Positions 40,261 through 52,089 of a DNA stretch of 64,000 nt are shown here, in pieces (positions within the stretch are counted from its first letter, which is position 1; each line of letters opens with the position of its first letter). Location: contig BDSL01000121.1 of the NCBI GenBank assembly GCA_003116995.1, positions 124,001 through 188,000 of the forward strand, written 5' to 3'. The notes below the pieces were generated by a model that was not told the DNA's origin, ran no database searches, and saw only the letters and a program-made list of their open reading frames with translations. Both the position numbers and the translations under genes were made by a program. The stretch is from Yamagishiella unicocca. Taxonomy: Eukaryota > Chlorophyta > Chlorophyceae > Chlamydomonadales > Volvocaceae.

Positions 40261-41877
40261 GCCGCACGAGCGGACCTGACAAGGAGAGGGCCCTTGCCCG
40301 GACCCGGAGCATACGAGCTCGGCAAAGGCGCGCTCCGTCAGTCAGGTGCGACCGGCTCGAGTCTACCCCGCAAACCTCGTGCCCGACAGGCGTACGCACT
40401 GTAAGGAGTAGAAGTCTTCAACCGCGAAGCAAGGGATTCATGGGTGTGTCTGGGGCTGCAACCTACGCTGGCGGTTGCGTCATTGCACCGCTAGAGTATG
40501 CATGCGGAGGGAATTTACATTTATTCACAGTCGCGGGTTCGTTGCAGAGGGGTGTGCAAGACGGAACTCACCAGCAATCGGCAAACACGGGAAGAACGTG
40601 CGGGCGGCAGGGATGCCGAGGGATGCCCGAATCCTCTCTCCATAGTAAACGTTGTACGTTATGCGGTTGTCCATCCCCGTGTGGCCGTATGTTGCGCGCA
40701 CGCAAGCAAGGCGCAAGACTACATACTCGTTTCTCACATTTCCGGTGCGCCTGTTGTACCCCTTCTATGTTCTATCGACTCTACTGCCCGCAACGGCGTC
40801 CGCAGGGCCCCTGGTCACGCCCAGCCTCTACTCCAACACCAAATGGGGGACGAACAACACCCCTCGGACCAACCTTGGCCTGCCGCGGCACAAACACACG
40901 AGTGAGTGGTCTGGGTAGCTGGGTTGCTTGGCGCCGGGTTCCATGCTGTGCCATGAGCTGACTCACCAACCGTCGTACGTACGACAGTGCCCCCGGGACC
41001 AGGGGTGTACCTGCGGTCCCACAGCGCCGTCAACCTGACTGGCTCCCTCCAGCTGTACACCAGCTGGCGGAACGCCACCAGGGCGGGCTGGCAGGACTAC
41101 TGCCCGAGGTAGGGGACGACGCGGCGCGGGGCCGCTGATGGGGTTGCCGCAGGTGGACCCTGCGGTTGTCGCACTTTGAAGTGCTTATGGGTTGTGCTGT
41201 CGCGGGGCGCGACTCATGGGTGTGCACACGGGAACAAGTCCACACTATGGAATGTGTAAATTGTTGGGAAGCGCAAAGCCATGGGTCCAAAAATCAACAT
41301 GGGTTGCTCCTCGTATTGGTGCATACACCGCGATACCTTGTGATAATCATCAAGATGACAAAATGGAGATAAATCCCAGCTCAGCGCAGTGACGCTACCG
41401 ACCGCGCGCGACGGTATTTGTGGATTTACCCGCTGCGCTGCCCACACTGTTCGAGGTCGATTCACCGTTTTCCTCAACCAAGTCCTGCTTGTTGGTTGCT
41501 GGTTGCTGGTGCACAGGGCCTGCCAGACGCCGATGGTGCTGTCGCGTGAGCATGAGCGGGAGCGCTTCGGCACGCATTCCCCCGGCCCGATGACAGCTGC
41601 ACCGGTGGACTCCGTGGGGCGACAGCTCAACTCCACCCGCAAGACACAGCCGAGGTGAGCGCGGCAGGACGCTTCGACCCCTTCCCTTGCCACCTCTTAC
41701 TCCTTGCCCTTGCACAGTTGCATTAGCGGTGACATAAAATATTCGAACGCAAAAAGGTGTTGTCTGAGCACTTCGTATCCTGGTCGCAGGTGTGCCTTTG
41801 GGCGCTCTGAACGTTTTGCAACCGCAGCGATAAGAACGGCGGCGGCGGTGCCGGGGCCGGGAGCCTACACCTTCTGA
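40261..41877 (+). CDS. SHIPPO/STPGR (PGPG-repeat) protein, probably flagellar; 5' end not resolved
   Basis: Exons 40261-40345, 40806-40901, 40988-41108, 41517-41654 and 41790-41877 join with agreeing phases to 175 residues ending at TGA 41875. Four PGP boxes at intervals: LPGPGAYELGKGAL, MPPGPGVYLRS, THSPGPMTAAPVDSVG, AVPGPGAYTF. Before the last is STRKTQPRCAFGRSERF, the 'rTxPrFgFG' spacing of ODF3/SHIPPO-type repeats. Proteins of this family line sperm tails and algal axonemes, some inside the doublet microtubules. Upstream exons are missing from this model. Confidence in the family is good, in the exact exon set moderate. Confidence 0.72.
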
Positions 41878-43473
41878 GCAGCGCGAGTTATTTTCATGAC
41901 AAACTAATTTTCAAGATGTTGGAGGCACAGCAGCTGGAACGACATGGCCACACACGTCGAAGCTGCGGATGACGCTGCTGCCGACGAAAATGACCCCGTC
42001 ACACGGGAGCCTTGAGCTATACTTTTGATGCATGATCATACACGTGACTAATATATATTTGATGCCCCACGATCGTGGTAATTTCGCGCCCCGCCACCGC
42101 TTTTACTGTCCGTGCGAGGGCCGCCCAGTAGGCTGGGTGGTCCTAATCACAATTGCAAGGGCTGGACTGCAACACTGAGCATGTCATGCCGGAAGGCGGC
42201 GCGCCTGGGCACAGCTTTGGCATCTTACTGAGCTGTTTTGCGTTTGATGCCTTGAATGCGGAGGTACTGGTACGTCTGTCAACGGTCCTGCGTTTGGTTC
42301 GTTGGTTGGAAGCTCGAAAGACCGGTTGCGAAGCCGGCTACTGGCTTAGCTGCAGCTTCCCATGTCCTTCCCGCACGCCCCTTGGACACCAAGAGCAACG
42401 CGCGGAGTGTGTCGAGATGGAGGTTTGGGCTGTTGCGTGTGCGGGTCTGACACGCCAAGTCGCATGCGTGCAGACGGTGTTTGAGCAGTGGTTAACCTTG
42501 TGAGCGCAGCACGAGGTTGCACCCGTATGTAGGTTAGGGGCTGCATTGGAAGGAGGGGCCGTCGGGCGAATTGTCACATATGCGCGCGAATGGAAGGAGC
42601 GCTGTATAGGGTAGCTGTGCTGAACCCTGGGGTGCTAGCCGCGCCAGAGCCGTGTCCGGTGCTTCCTCGGTTTACTGTTTTTTGCGTGGAAAATCAGGAG
42701 TTAGCTAGTTAGCTGGGGCGCGGCCTCGTCTTGTATTCAGGCAGCCCACCGGCGAGCCTTTAGCACAGGAGTCAAGGCTCAAGGGCAACTTTATTTGGCT
42801 AATGGTAGAAGGTACTAATCTCAGGAGTTAGCGTCGTGTAGAGTTACCGGTAGTTTTGTATTAACGTCGCCCTGGGTTAGTTTTGTACTTTTTTTCGGCT
42901 CCTGTCGTAATGCTCACTTGGTTCTTAACTTCTGCTGTAGATGCCTAGAGAAGCAAGGGGGTGTAGGATATGGCCGTGCGAGGCCCGCGGGTTATAGGGC
43001 CTTTTTGAGCATGACGCATCGCTGACACGCATACAACCAACCTGCTACGATGAAGCCATGGATCAGGCCGTTGACAGCACAGCCGCAAATTCTATGGATT
43101 GCCTATGTGTGTTTTTTAACCAGTAAGCCACGCTGCAATGTAAAACAAAACGGACTGCGCCCCTGACAATGCGTTGTAACATTCACACCAAGCACACGTA
43201 CGGTCATTCAAGTTACATGTCCTGTGTCCTGTGCCCCTTCCAGCTAGCTGGGAGCCCTACCCACGAGCCGCCGCTTGCATCCATTTGGCAACTACGTGAA
43301 GAAGAGACCTTCCCTCCGAGTAGCCACTCGACAGCTCAAAGGCACGGAGCTGTCACCTGCCGCCAGACACCCCTGACGGCCGCCAGCTCCACCAGGCATA
43401 TCAGCGCCGGCATCCAGCCTGCAAACCAGCGCCCTCTAGCCAGCCACAGGGCCGCATGACCCCCCGCTAGGGG
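41878..43473. other. intergenic, no gene recognised
   Basis: AT-richer than neighbours. Includes TTACA at 43213-43217 (minus-strand TGTAA), about 260 nt after the DNAJC21-like stop, a likely polyadenylation signal. Open frames at 42153-42503 and 43169-43459 have no motif or splice support. Confidence 0.4.
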
Positions 43474-46400
43474 CTACCCCCTAGGCGCGGCGTGCCCCGT
43501 GTCCGTGATGTGTTTGAACAGCTGGTTGCGGCTGGCGAACGTCTGCCCGCAGACAACGCACAGCAGCTGCCCGGGACCCGGCGCCGTGGCTGCGAGCTTG
43601 CGCGCCGCCAGCTTCTGCTTCCGCTTATCCCGCTTCCGCACCGGATTGCCGTCGGAGTCCGAGTCGCTGTCGCCCACAGCGACGGCAGCAGCAGCCGCTG
43701 CCGGTGGTGCGGACGGCCCCGCACCCGATGCCCCCGCAGCACCACCGCCGCCGCCACCGCGCCTCCCGCCGCCCTGCGCGGATGTCGTCGCGGCTGACGC
43801 CTTGCCCGCTGCGCCCTTCCCGCCTTGCTTTCCGCCACCGCGATGCTTCTGCCCTGGCGCCTGCTCCACCACCTGCTCCGGCGGCTGCGGTGCACCTGGT
43901 GCCGAGGCGGCCGCCGAGCTGCTGGCCTCCTCGTCACTGCCCCCGGGATCGGAGGCCGGGACCGGGGCCTGCGCCGCCGTGCGCGGAGCTGCCGCCTCTC
44001 TTTTGCCCCCGGCACCGCCCCCTTTGCGGGCCCCGCCCGTCCCCGCGCCCGCCCGCTGCGAGCGCAGCATGCGAGCCAGCATCGCCTCCTCGTCCTCCTC
44101 CTCCGCTTCTTCCGCCTCCTCTTCCGAGCCAAATGTCTCTCCCTCCTTCCCTCCATCCGCGCTCCGGCCGGTGCTGCTCGCGCCCTCAGCCGCTGCGACC
44201 TCCCCTTGCCCTGTTTCCTCCCTTCCCTCCTCCTCCTCTCCCTCCTCCTCCTCTCCCTCCTCCGCCGCCTCTGGCTCTTCGGAGCCCGCACCCTCAGCGG
44301 ACGCCGCCGCCGGGGCCTTCTTTGCGCTGCCGCCGTCTCGTACCCGAGCGTGTGCCGCCATCATGCGAGCTAGCATCGCGTCTTCGTCCTCCTCCTCGCC
44401 GCCCATACCCGACCCCCCATCGCTGTCCTCCTCCTCCTCCTTTGCCTCCTCTTGGGGTTCAGGGGGCGGAGGTGGTGGTGGCGCCCTGCCTGCTGCCTTC
44501 CCTTGCTGCTGCTTGGTTTGCTTCTGCTGCTTGGCTGGCTGCTGCTGCTTCTGTGGTGGCGGTGAGGGGCTTGGTTGCTCTGCTTCATTTGGGCAGAGGC
44601 ACAGCAGGGGCCGCAGTGAGGAGGGGATGCAGTGAGGAGGGGCGGTAGTGAGGAGGGGCCGCAGTGAGGAGGATGACCGCGCAGAAGAAGAACATTCGGC
44701 ACAGATCAGGTTCATCGAAACATCGGTGCTGTAGGGAATACAAAGCTGCACAAAGACACATCATGGATGAGCGCGGGAGCGTATAGGACAGGCGTCGAGC
44801 CGCTGGCCAGGGGACACACCTGAGGCACCGGGCACAGCCCCTGACCCGCGGGTCGCCTCCTGCTCCTCCTCCGCCGCCTCCTCTTCACCGTCGTTGTCCA
44901 TGGACTGGAGGGCGTTGGCGCTCCGCTGGGCCCTGCGCAGGGGCGCCAATAGACGCTGTCATGGGTGTGCGAGGTGTGTGGTGATGCAGTGCGCCCGGGG
45001 AAGGGCAGGCGGCAGCAAGCAAGGGGTTCCGCTTACGCCACCCTCGACGAGCCGGGGAATCCATTCAACAGAACCGGGGGGCCGTCCGATCTACAGCAGC
45101 TGGAAGCTATTTGGCGGCACACAGCTGCTGCCTGGCACACAGCTGCTGCCTGGCACACAGCTGCTGCCTGGCACACAGCTGCTGCCTGGCATACAGCTGC
45201 TGCCTGGCACACCGTTGCCCCCACGCCGCGGACCTGACGGTGCTTAGGTTCCTAACACGAGTCGGAGGGAGCATCCGTGGCAGCAAATCCACACAGACCA
45301 GGTCCCGCATTCCACGCACCGCTTCTTTGCCTTCTTCTTCTTCTTGCTGCTACCGCCGCCACCACCAGTTCGCTCCGGCGCGGCGTCTGCAGCCTGCCCC
45401 GCGCCGTCCATGACCTCGTCGCCGTCGCCGTCGCCAGCTCCCAAGCCCAGCGCCGCCTCCTCCTCCTCCATCATCGCCCGCAGTGTAGCCACCGCCTCCA
45501 CGTGCTTCTTCGACCTGTGGCCGCGAGAGGTGCCGCGTCATCACACAGACCCACGGTTGAGACTCTGATGTCCTACCACGGCTTCTGGTGTTTAATATAT
45601 ATGCTGTATTGGCAGTCCCACCGGGTGGCGCACCCAGAGGGATGCCCACCCCCAACGCAACAGGCTGACAGTGCAACTGCAGTCCTTCCCCGGCCACGGC
45701 GGCGCGCACCTCTCGTGATTCTGGAGCTGCTTCTCGCTCCGAAACACCTTCTCGCACACTATGCATTCAAACACTTCCTCCTCCTCCTCCTCTTCCTCAT
45801 CGCCGTCGTCCCCATCGTGCGCGTGGCTGCTCTGGATCCAGGCAGCGTCCTCGTACTGGGCCTGCGGCGCGCCGGGGGTACGACAAAGTACGCTGTCGTA
45901 CTAGATCACACGCCGGCCTGGGCCCCTGCGTCTCCACTAAACGCATCCCGCCTCGCTCCGCGGCTACCCCAGAGGAGATCCCTTTCCAGACCCGCCTCCT
46001 TCTTCTCAAACCCACCCACCCCACTCCAACCCGCCGGCCCCTCCACGACCCCCACCCACCCACCCCTAGTTCCACGGGTTTCCCTCGAACCCACCCCTAG
46101 TTCCGCCCTCCGTTTCCTTCGTCGTACAACCGGGTCGTCTCGCCATCCCCTCCCTGGACCCCAACCCACCGCCCGAGCCATGCGCTCCTCCCGATCCAGG
46201 CGCCGCCGCTCCTGCTCCTCTGCCTCACGCGCCGCCCTCCGGGCCGCTTCCTCCGCCTGCGTGGGGGCAGCGGGCCGAAAGGTACGTCAGTGGGGCGCTT
46301 TAGAACACGCCCCTTGCCCTCCCCTCCCTCATCACTCTCGCCGCCGCGCACACAGCTCGGGTCTTGTTCCGCTGCTGCCGTAACCGCGATACGAAGTCAC

Positions 46401-49245
46401 CTCGCAGCCCCTCGGTGTCGCCCCTACCTGGGCCTTGACCACCCGCTTGTCCCTCTTGCGGGCAAAGCCCACCAGCTCCCGCACTGTGTCGATCCACTCG
46501 CGCCGGGCGGTGCGCCGGGCCTTACGGTTCTCCTCCTCCATGCGCCGCCGCACTTGCCTGACCAGGCAACCGCGCGAAAAGGCTCCAATGTGGGCGGAAC
46601 TGAGTTGGCTGGGCCCAGTCCGGTCACATAGAATGCTAATTGCCTAATTGTCTTATCGTCGAATCCAATGACGGCATCAGGAAAGAGAGATGCTTGTTCT
46701 CCGACTGTGGGCTCACCTGTTAGGCGCTGCCGCGGGGTTGTAGATGTCGGCCCAAGAGAAGTTGCGACAGGTGGTGAAGTTGGTCCAATTGGCGTAGAAG
46801 GCGTTGACGGTGGCCGTGTCGGACTCTGAGCTGCCGAAACCTGGGAAGATGGGCGCTGGGCCGCCGCCGCTGTCGTCATCGCTGTCACTGCCACCTGTGG
46901 AGGTGTGTCGAAGGCACGACACAGGGAGGGAGGGCACGGGCAGGTGGGGGCCGGGCGGAGGTCGGCTGTTGGATCGCAGCAATGGCGTTCGGCGGGCAGC
47001 GGCAGAAGGGCGGGGGAGGTATGGGACGTGGACAGGCTCGCGGTTCATGGCATTACGAGATGGCGGAATGGGCGCCCGCAGCGCAGCAGCAGGATCCCCT
47101 GCTCGCGAACGTCGCTCGCCCAACACTGTCAACCGTCAACTACCAACTGCCAACGCATGAGTGCTATGCCAGGGGCCGCGGCAGGCTGCCTGCAGGTTGC
47201 TGCAACAACCGCCCCGAGGTGCCCCCGACCCGCCGACCCACCGACCCGCGTCGTGCCGCTCCCAGGCCTCCTGCTCCTGCTTTGCCAGCTTGGCGAACAC
47301 AGTTTCGTACACGCCGTAGAAGCCCTGCGGGGCGAGGATGAGGGCGTTTGACAGACCCGAACTCCCAAAACACAACATTACACAAACACATTGGTTGGTT
47401 ATCTGGCACAGGAGCCCAGAGGTCCCAACTACGCATGAAACAACATCTGCGGAAACCACCGGCCACGCCGAAGCCGCAACTCCGAGATCCCTTTTCCTCG
47501 TTTTTAAGTCTTTCACGAATTCCTCGTCGCAAGCGGTGGTCCCCACTGGACGGCCTTCCTGCGGATACTGTGTTTTTCACCCACGGTCCACGTTTGGCGA
47601 GCACGTTGGCGAGTCTCTCTTTCCCCTACGTCGTGTCCATGGGTGCCCTGATTTCGTTTCCCCCCATGCAGGGCCTCACCCGGGGACCGTCTCCGTAACC
47701 CGAGTAGCAGCTGCTGCTGAAGTAGGTGAACAGCTCCTCATCCTCTGCCGGCTTGCCCGAGCCGCCCTCGAAGTTGCCGCCGCCACCCGCCTGGTGCCGC
47801 TCGCCGCTGCGCAGGATCTGGTCGCGATGGTCATCGTACCTGCGTCGTACGCGTACGACAGGACACCATGGAAGGGGTGCGTTGGTGGTTTTGGTGTTTT
47901 GTTGGTGAGGATGCGAATGTACCGTGGGGATAATGCAGATCCGCGCACCCTTGGATCCACTCTGAGGGCCCCGAAATCAAATGAGGCAGCTAGCACACGC
48001 CCTCTCGTGCCAAGTCGTCGTGCCCCCCATCCATCATTTCATGAACATGCCACTCGCGCGCGCTCTCTAAGCCATAACAACGCCTGCCAGCGCGTCCATC
48101 GATCGCCGTCTCGTCCAGGAGCCGCATCAGCTGATAGCATGTAGCGTGTAGCCGATAGCATGTTGAACCCAGCCCACTCAATCCCCAACCCTGGCTTTCT
48201 CTCTATGCCCCGACACCGCCCCACCTGCTTGATCGCTCCCGGCAGCGCGTGTCGGCCGTGGATTCGCGGATTCTCATCCTCTTATACCCCCCCCCCCCCA
48301 ACGAGGTGTCGGGACTTACCACGCTCGCTCGTGCTTATCGCTCAGGATCTCATACGCGTTCTGGATCTCCTTGAAGCGCTCTGCCGCCTCGTCCGCGCGG
48401 TGCGCATTCTTGTCTGCGCGAGCAGCGGCGCCATAATCGGAACTGGAGAAGTCAGTCCGCCGACGCAGAAAGGTTATCAGGAGGATTACTGCCTACTGCT
48501 GAACCAGGCCCTGATTCGCGGACCGCCTGTCACGTCACCGCGAATGAACCCCCCCCCCCTCGGACAAGTTAGGGCAGTCCAGCGGCCAGTGCACACGGGT
48601 CGACACAGCGGCCACTGCGGGCTGAGGTGCTATCATTTGCGCGCTTAGGGTACGCCGCAGGGATTGTCCGGTGGGTGGTGGCTCCCCGCTCTACACATCT
48701 TCCGTCAACGGCAAGCCGCACCGCTATTATGCTGTGACTAGTCGTGGGGAACGGTGGCGGACGAGATGGGTGAGTAGGGATCGGCAGGGGGAAAGGGCTG
48801 GTGGTGGGTTGCCATCGCTTTATACGAGGCGCGTAACACCGAGTTGGGCGGATGGCCCCGACCACGGCTTTCCTCAACCACCTGTTAGGCCACTACGTTG
48901 CACGCCGGCCCACCGCCACGAGCCAATCCAACCATCGCCGCTAATGCCCGACCACCCTGCCTCCAAAACATGGCAGTGCCCAAACCCTTGAGGGTTTCTG
49001 CTTCCATCTATACATGCCCATATCAACACGCAGCTGCTTGGTCCCCGGTTTTGCCAGGCTGAAGACGATGCGCGGGCTCAGTGGAGGTAGAGGAAGCCCC
49101 TGGATGAGGCCAAGGTTGTGCCCCTACCTGGGTGCCAAAGCAGCGCCTGCTTGCGATACGCTTTCTTGATTGCATCCTCCTCGGCGTCCAGCGCAACGTC
49201 CAGCACCTCGTAAAGGCAGCGCTGCTTGTTCGCAGCCGGCGCCAT
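43474..49245 (-). CDS. DNAJC21/JJJ1-type J-domain co-chaperone with two C2H2 fingers
   Basis: Eleven exons (49245-49128, 48413-48320, 47839-47680, 47324-47246, 46894-46717, 46557-46428, 46256-46170, 45861-45710, 45514-45320, 44932-44820, 44579-43474) join in phase to 803 residues. J domain 10-75 with HPD at 38-40, split by intron 1. Then [17 protein letters not shown], acidic [10 protein letters not shown], the diagnostic [23 protein letters not shown], and a charged helix ([13 protein letters not shown]). Jaz-type finger C315/C318/H331/H337 ([20 protein letters not shown]). A long Ala/Glu/Gly-rich low-complexity region follows, then a second finger C776/C779/H792/H798 at the very end. The architecture equals yeast Jjj1 and human DNAJC21, which stimulate Hsp70 on late pre-60S ribosomal particles. 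Longer than those (about 530-590 residues) because of the low-complexity insert. Confidence 0.95.
45115..45222. repeat. 18-bp CACAGCTGCTGCCTGG tandem repeat (DNAJC21-like intron 9)
   Basis: About six units of CTGGCACACAGCTGCTGC within the intron 44933-45319. Confidence 0.9.
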
Positions 49246-49522
49246 AACGGCAAGTATCTAACAACAGCCTCCGGAAGCGTCGGTGTCCTATAAGCCAATA
49301 GCGATGATGCGATGGTCCTACAACCCGGCCCTGCAGATGGCTGAGCTTCAGGGGACGCGCAGACCTTGTTTTAGCTAGTGTGCCAGGGTTCGCTCGCATC
49401 CATCTGCAACGGCGTGATGCCCATATATATTTCTGCAAATTAAAAGCTTCTACACAGACATTTGAATGCAGGCAGGTACGGGGCGGCTCACTACCTTGAA
49501 TGATGATGTACAATTTAAAGAC
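49246..49522. other. upstream region of the DNAJC21-like gene
   Basis: Short leader and promoter interval between the ATG at 49245 and the tandem duplication that starts at about 49523. No distinct motif recognised. Confidence 0.35.
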
Positions 49523-51558
49523 GGGAACCGTCTTCTTCGTGAAGCAGATGATCGTGTATTTATTTTCGGTTTAGTATGCGTGGATGGAAGGGCGTGTGGA
49601 GGATGGGTTCGCGCGCTGTCCGGGACTTGACGACTGGCCTTGGCGTACCTGCTGGGTTGTGATTCTTGTGCGTGGGGAACCCGCGCGCTGTTCTGCATAC
49701 CGGTAGGCTCCATCTGGTCCTGGGGCCGTTAGTGCTGGCTTGACCTTTCCAGAGCCAGTAGCATGCAGCGCCACCGGAAATGCCAACATAGTAGTAACGC
49801 CAGCATTATACTACGCAATTCGTCACCTATGGGTGAGGGGAGCTTTCTTGGGCTGCCGGCGCCGGCCCGGTGTCCCCTCGCCTGCACCACTTCTGGAATT
49901 GCCCCCTTGCTCGTGCAATGTTCGGTTTCCTGCCGGTTATCTTGTCGGGGGCGAGGTGTCTCGGCCGCGGCGAGCGAGGTCCCTGTGCCTTCGGTGCGTT
50001 TCGGGGTGTCTGCTCAGGTGTGCTGGTCTTGCTGTGGTCCCCCTGCTTGGGTTAGGCCCGGCTTGCGTCTCTTAAGTCCAGGACATGGCCCCCGCCCCTT
50101 CTTGTCCTGGGTAGACCGGGCTTGAGGTCACCTAAACACATCATTTGTTGTGTCGTAAGGTATCTTAGGTCCCCAGCCTGTATCGTGAGGCGGCGTACCA
50201 GCGTAGCGCATTCGCGCGGTTTTCTCAGCTGGCGCTGTCTCGCATGGCCCCCCGTCGGCTACCATACTTTTACAGCCAACCCAATTTGGTACCATGGACA
50301 TGGTGCTATTACTCTTGCGTTGTAGGGCAGTGTGAGTTGCGCTCTTGTGGCCCACCTGCTCTAAAAAACGCCCGTTAGAGGGATCCCTTGATAAGCATCT
50401 GCCAGGTGGCGATCCTGTCCGTTCGCGACTGCTATTTCCCGGTCCATTTGCGATCTTTTTGCGCGCAGCTTCCCAGCCCCCGCTGTAAATTTCGTGTACT
50501 GGGGACTTTTATTCTGCTCCCGGCCGAATTTCGTGTACTGGGAACCGTCTTCTTCGTGAAGCAGATGATCCTGTATGTTATTTTCAGTTTAATATGCGCC
50601 GTGGATGGAAGGGCGTGTGGAGGATGGGATCGCGTGCTGTCCTGGACTGGACGACTGGCCTTGGTGTACCTGTACCTGCTGGGATGTTATTATTGTGGGG
50701 AACCCGCGCGCTGTTGTGCATACCGTCAGGCTCCAACTTGTCATCTGGTCCTGGGGCCCCTAGTGCTGGCTTGACCTTTCCAGAGCAGTAGCATTCAGCG
50801 CCACCGGAAATGCCAGCATAGTAGTAACGCCAGCATTATACTACGCAATTCGTCGCCTATGGTTGAGGGGAGCTTCCTTGGGCCGCCAGCGCCGGCCCGG
50901 TGTCTCCTCGCCTGCACCCTTTCTGGAATTGCCCCCTTGCTCGTGCAATGTTCGGTTTTTCTGCCGGTCTATCTTGTCGGGGGCGAGCTGTCTTGGCCGC
51001 GGCGAGCGAGGTCCCTGTGCCTTCGGTGCGTTTCGGGGTGTCTGCTCAGGTGTGCTGGTCTTGCTGTGGTCCCCCTGCTTGGGTTAGGCCCGGCTTGCCT
51101 CTCTTAAGTCCAGGACATGGCCCCCGCCCCTTCTTGTCCTGGGTAAACCGGGCTTGAGGTCACCTAAACACTTCATTGGTTGCGTCGTGAGGTATCTTAG
51201 GTCCCCAGCCTGTATCGTGAGGCTGCGTACCAGTGTAGCGCATTCGCGCGGTTTTCTCAGCTGGCGCTGTCTCGCATGGCCCACCGTCTGCTACCATACT
51301 TTTACAGCCAACCCAATTTGGTACCATGCACATGCTGCTATTCCTCTTACGTTGTAGGGAAGTGTGAGTTGCGCTCGTGTGGCCCACCTGCTCTAAAAAA
51401 CGCCCGTTAGAGGGATCCCTTGATAAGCATCTGCCAGGTGGCAATCCTGTCCGTTCGCGGCTGCTATTTCCCGGTCCATTTGCGATCTTTTTGCGCACAG
51501 CTTCCCAGCCCCCGCTGTAAATTTCGTTTACTGGGGACTTTTATTCTGCTCCCGGCCG
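49523..51558. repeat. tandem duplication, two copies of about 1017 bp
   Basis: Copy 1 about 49523-50539, copy 2 about 50540-51558. Both begin GGGAACCGTCTTCTTCGTG and end near CTGCTCCCGGCCGA. They differ by scattered point changes and small indels, so the duplication is older than the one in the LINE. Parallel open frames (49763-50125 and 50900-51157) are artefacts of the repeat. No transposase, RT or terminal repeats found. Confidence 0.9.
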
Positions 51559-52089
51559 AGCGGAAATGCGGCCCGTCTCAGCTGTTTCTCCGGCCACTAC
51601 ATTTCGGCATCGGCGGTAGAATGTACGGGCTCGGTGCTCAAGTAGCACGGTCTCGGCCCTCACGACATACGATCTCGGCTTTTTTCAGCAGGGAATGGCA
51701 TGTCGAGCATCCTCCGCGATGCCTCCCGACGCTCGCTTCTAATTTTGCCATTTAGAAGTGTCCGTCCTGTAATCGGTCATTTGGCTGTGCGTTCCGTCTG
51801 TGCTGCTCGTCCGACTCGTGTACACACGCTAAAATCGGCATCGGCGGTAGTTTCGTACGGACTCGGATGGGGAAAATCTCGCTACAATGGTCTGCTTAAA
51901 GACTCGGCAACAAACTCGCCTGCTCAGCAGATTATGTATTCGATATTACATTTTAGAGCCTTACAGTATCGTTCATCGCGATGGCTCTCTCAGTCCTTTC
52001 CAAATTTATTTATATACCTGGCCTCAGGCATTCTATTTATGCATAGGTATATGTAAACTCCTGCAGCTAGTGACGCCTAATTTCTGCGA
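51559..52089. other. intergenic and upstream region of the metalloprotease gene
   Basis: The word CGGCATCGGCGGTAG with a following TGTACGG/CGTACGGACTCGG occurs near 51600 and 51835, an imperfect local repeat. No gene seen. Confidence 0.4.

Noticed and set aside
43499..44648. Long plus-strand frames rich in Ser/Ala/Pro opposite the DNAJC21-like gene
   Set aside because: Antisense shadows of its GC-rich low-complexity last exon; the minus-strand model ends in a proper C2H2 finger.
49763..51157. Two similar about 100-residue proteins in the tandem duplication
   Set aside because: Similarity is explained by the DNA repeat; composition is not protein-like and no start or splice context supports them.
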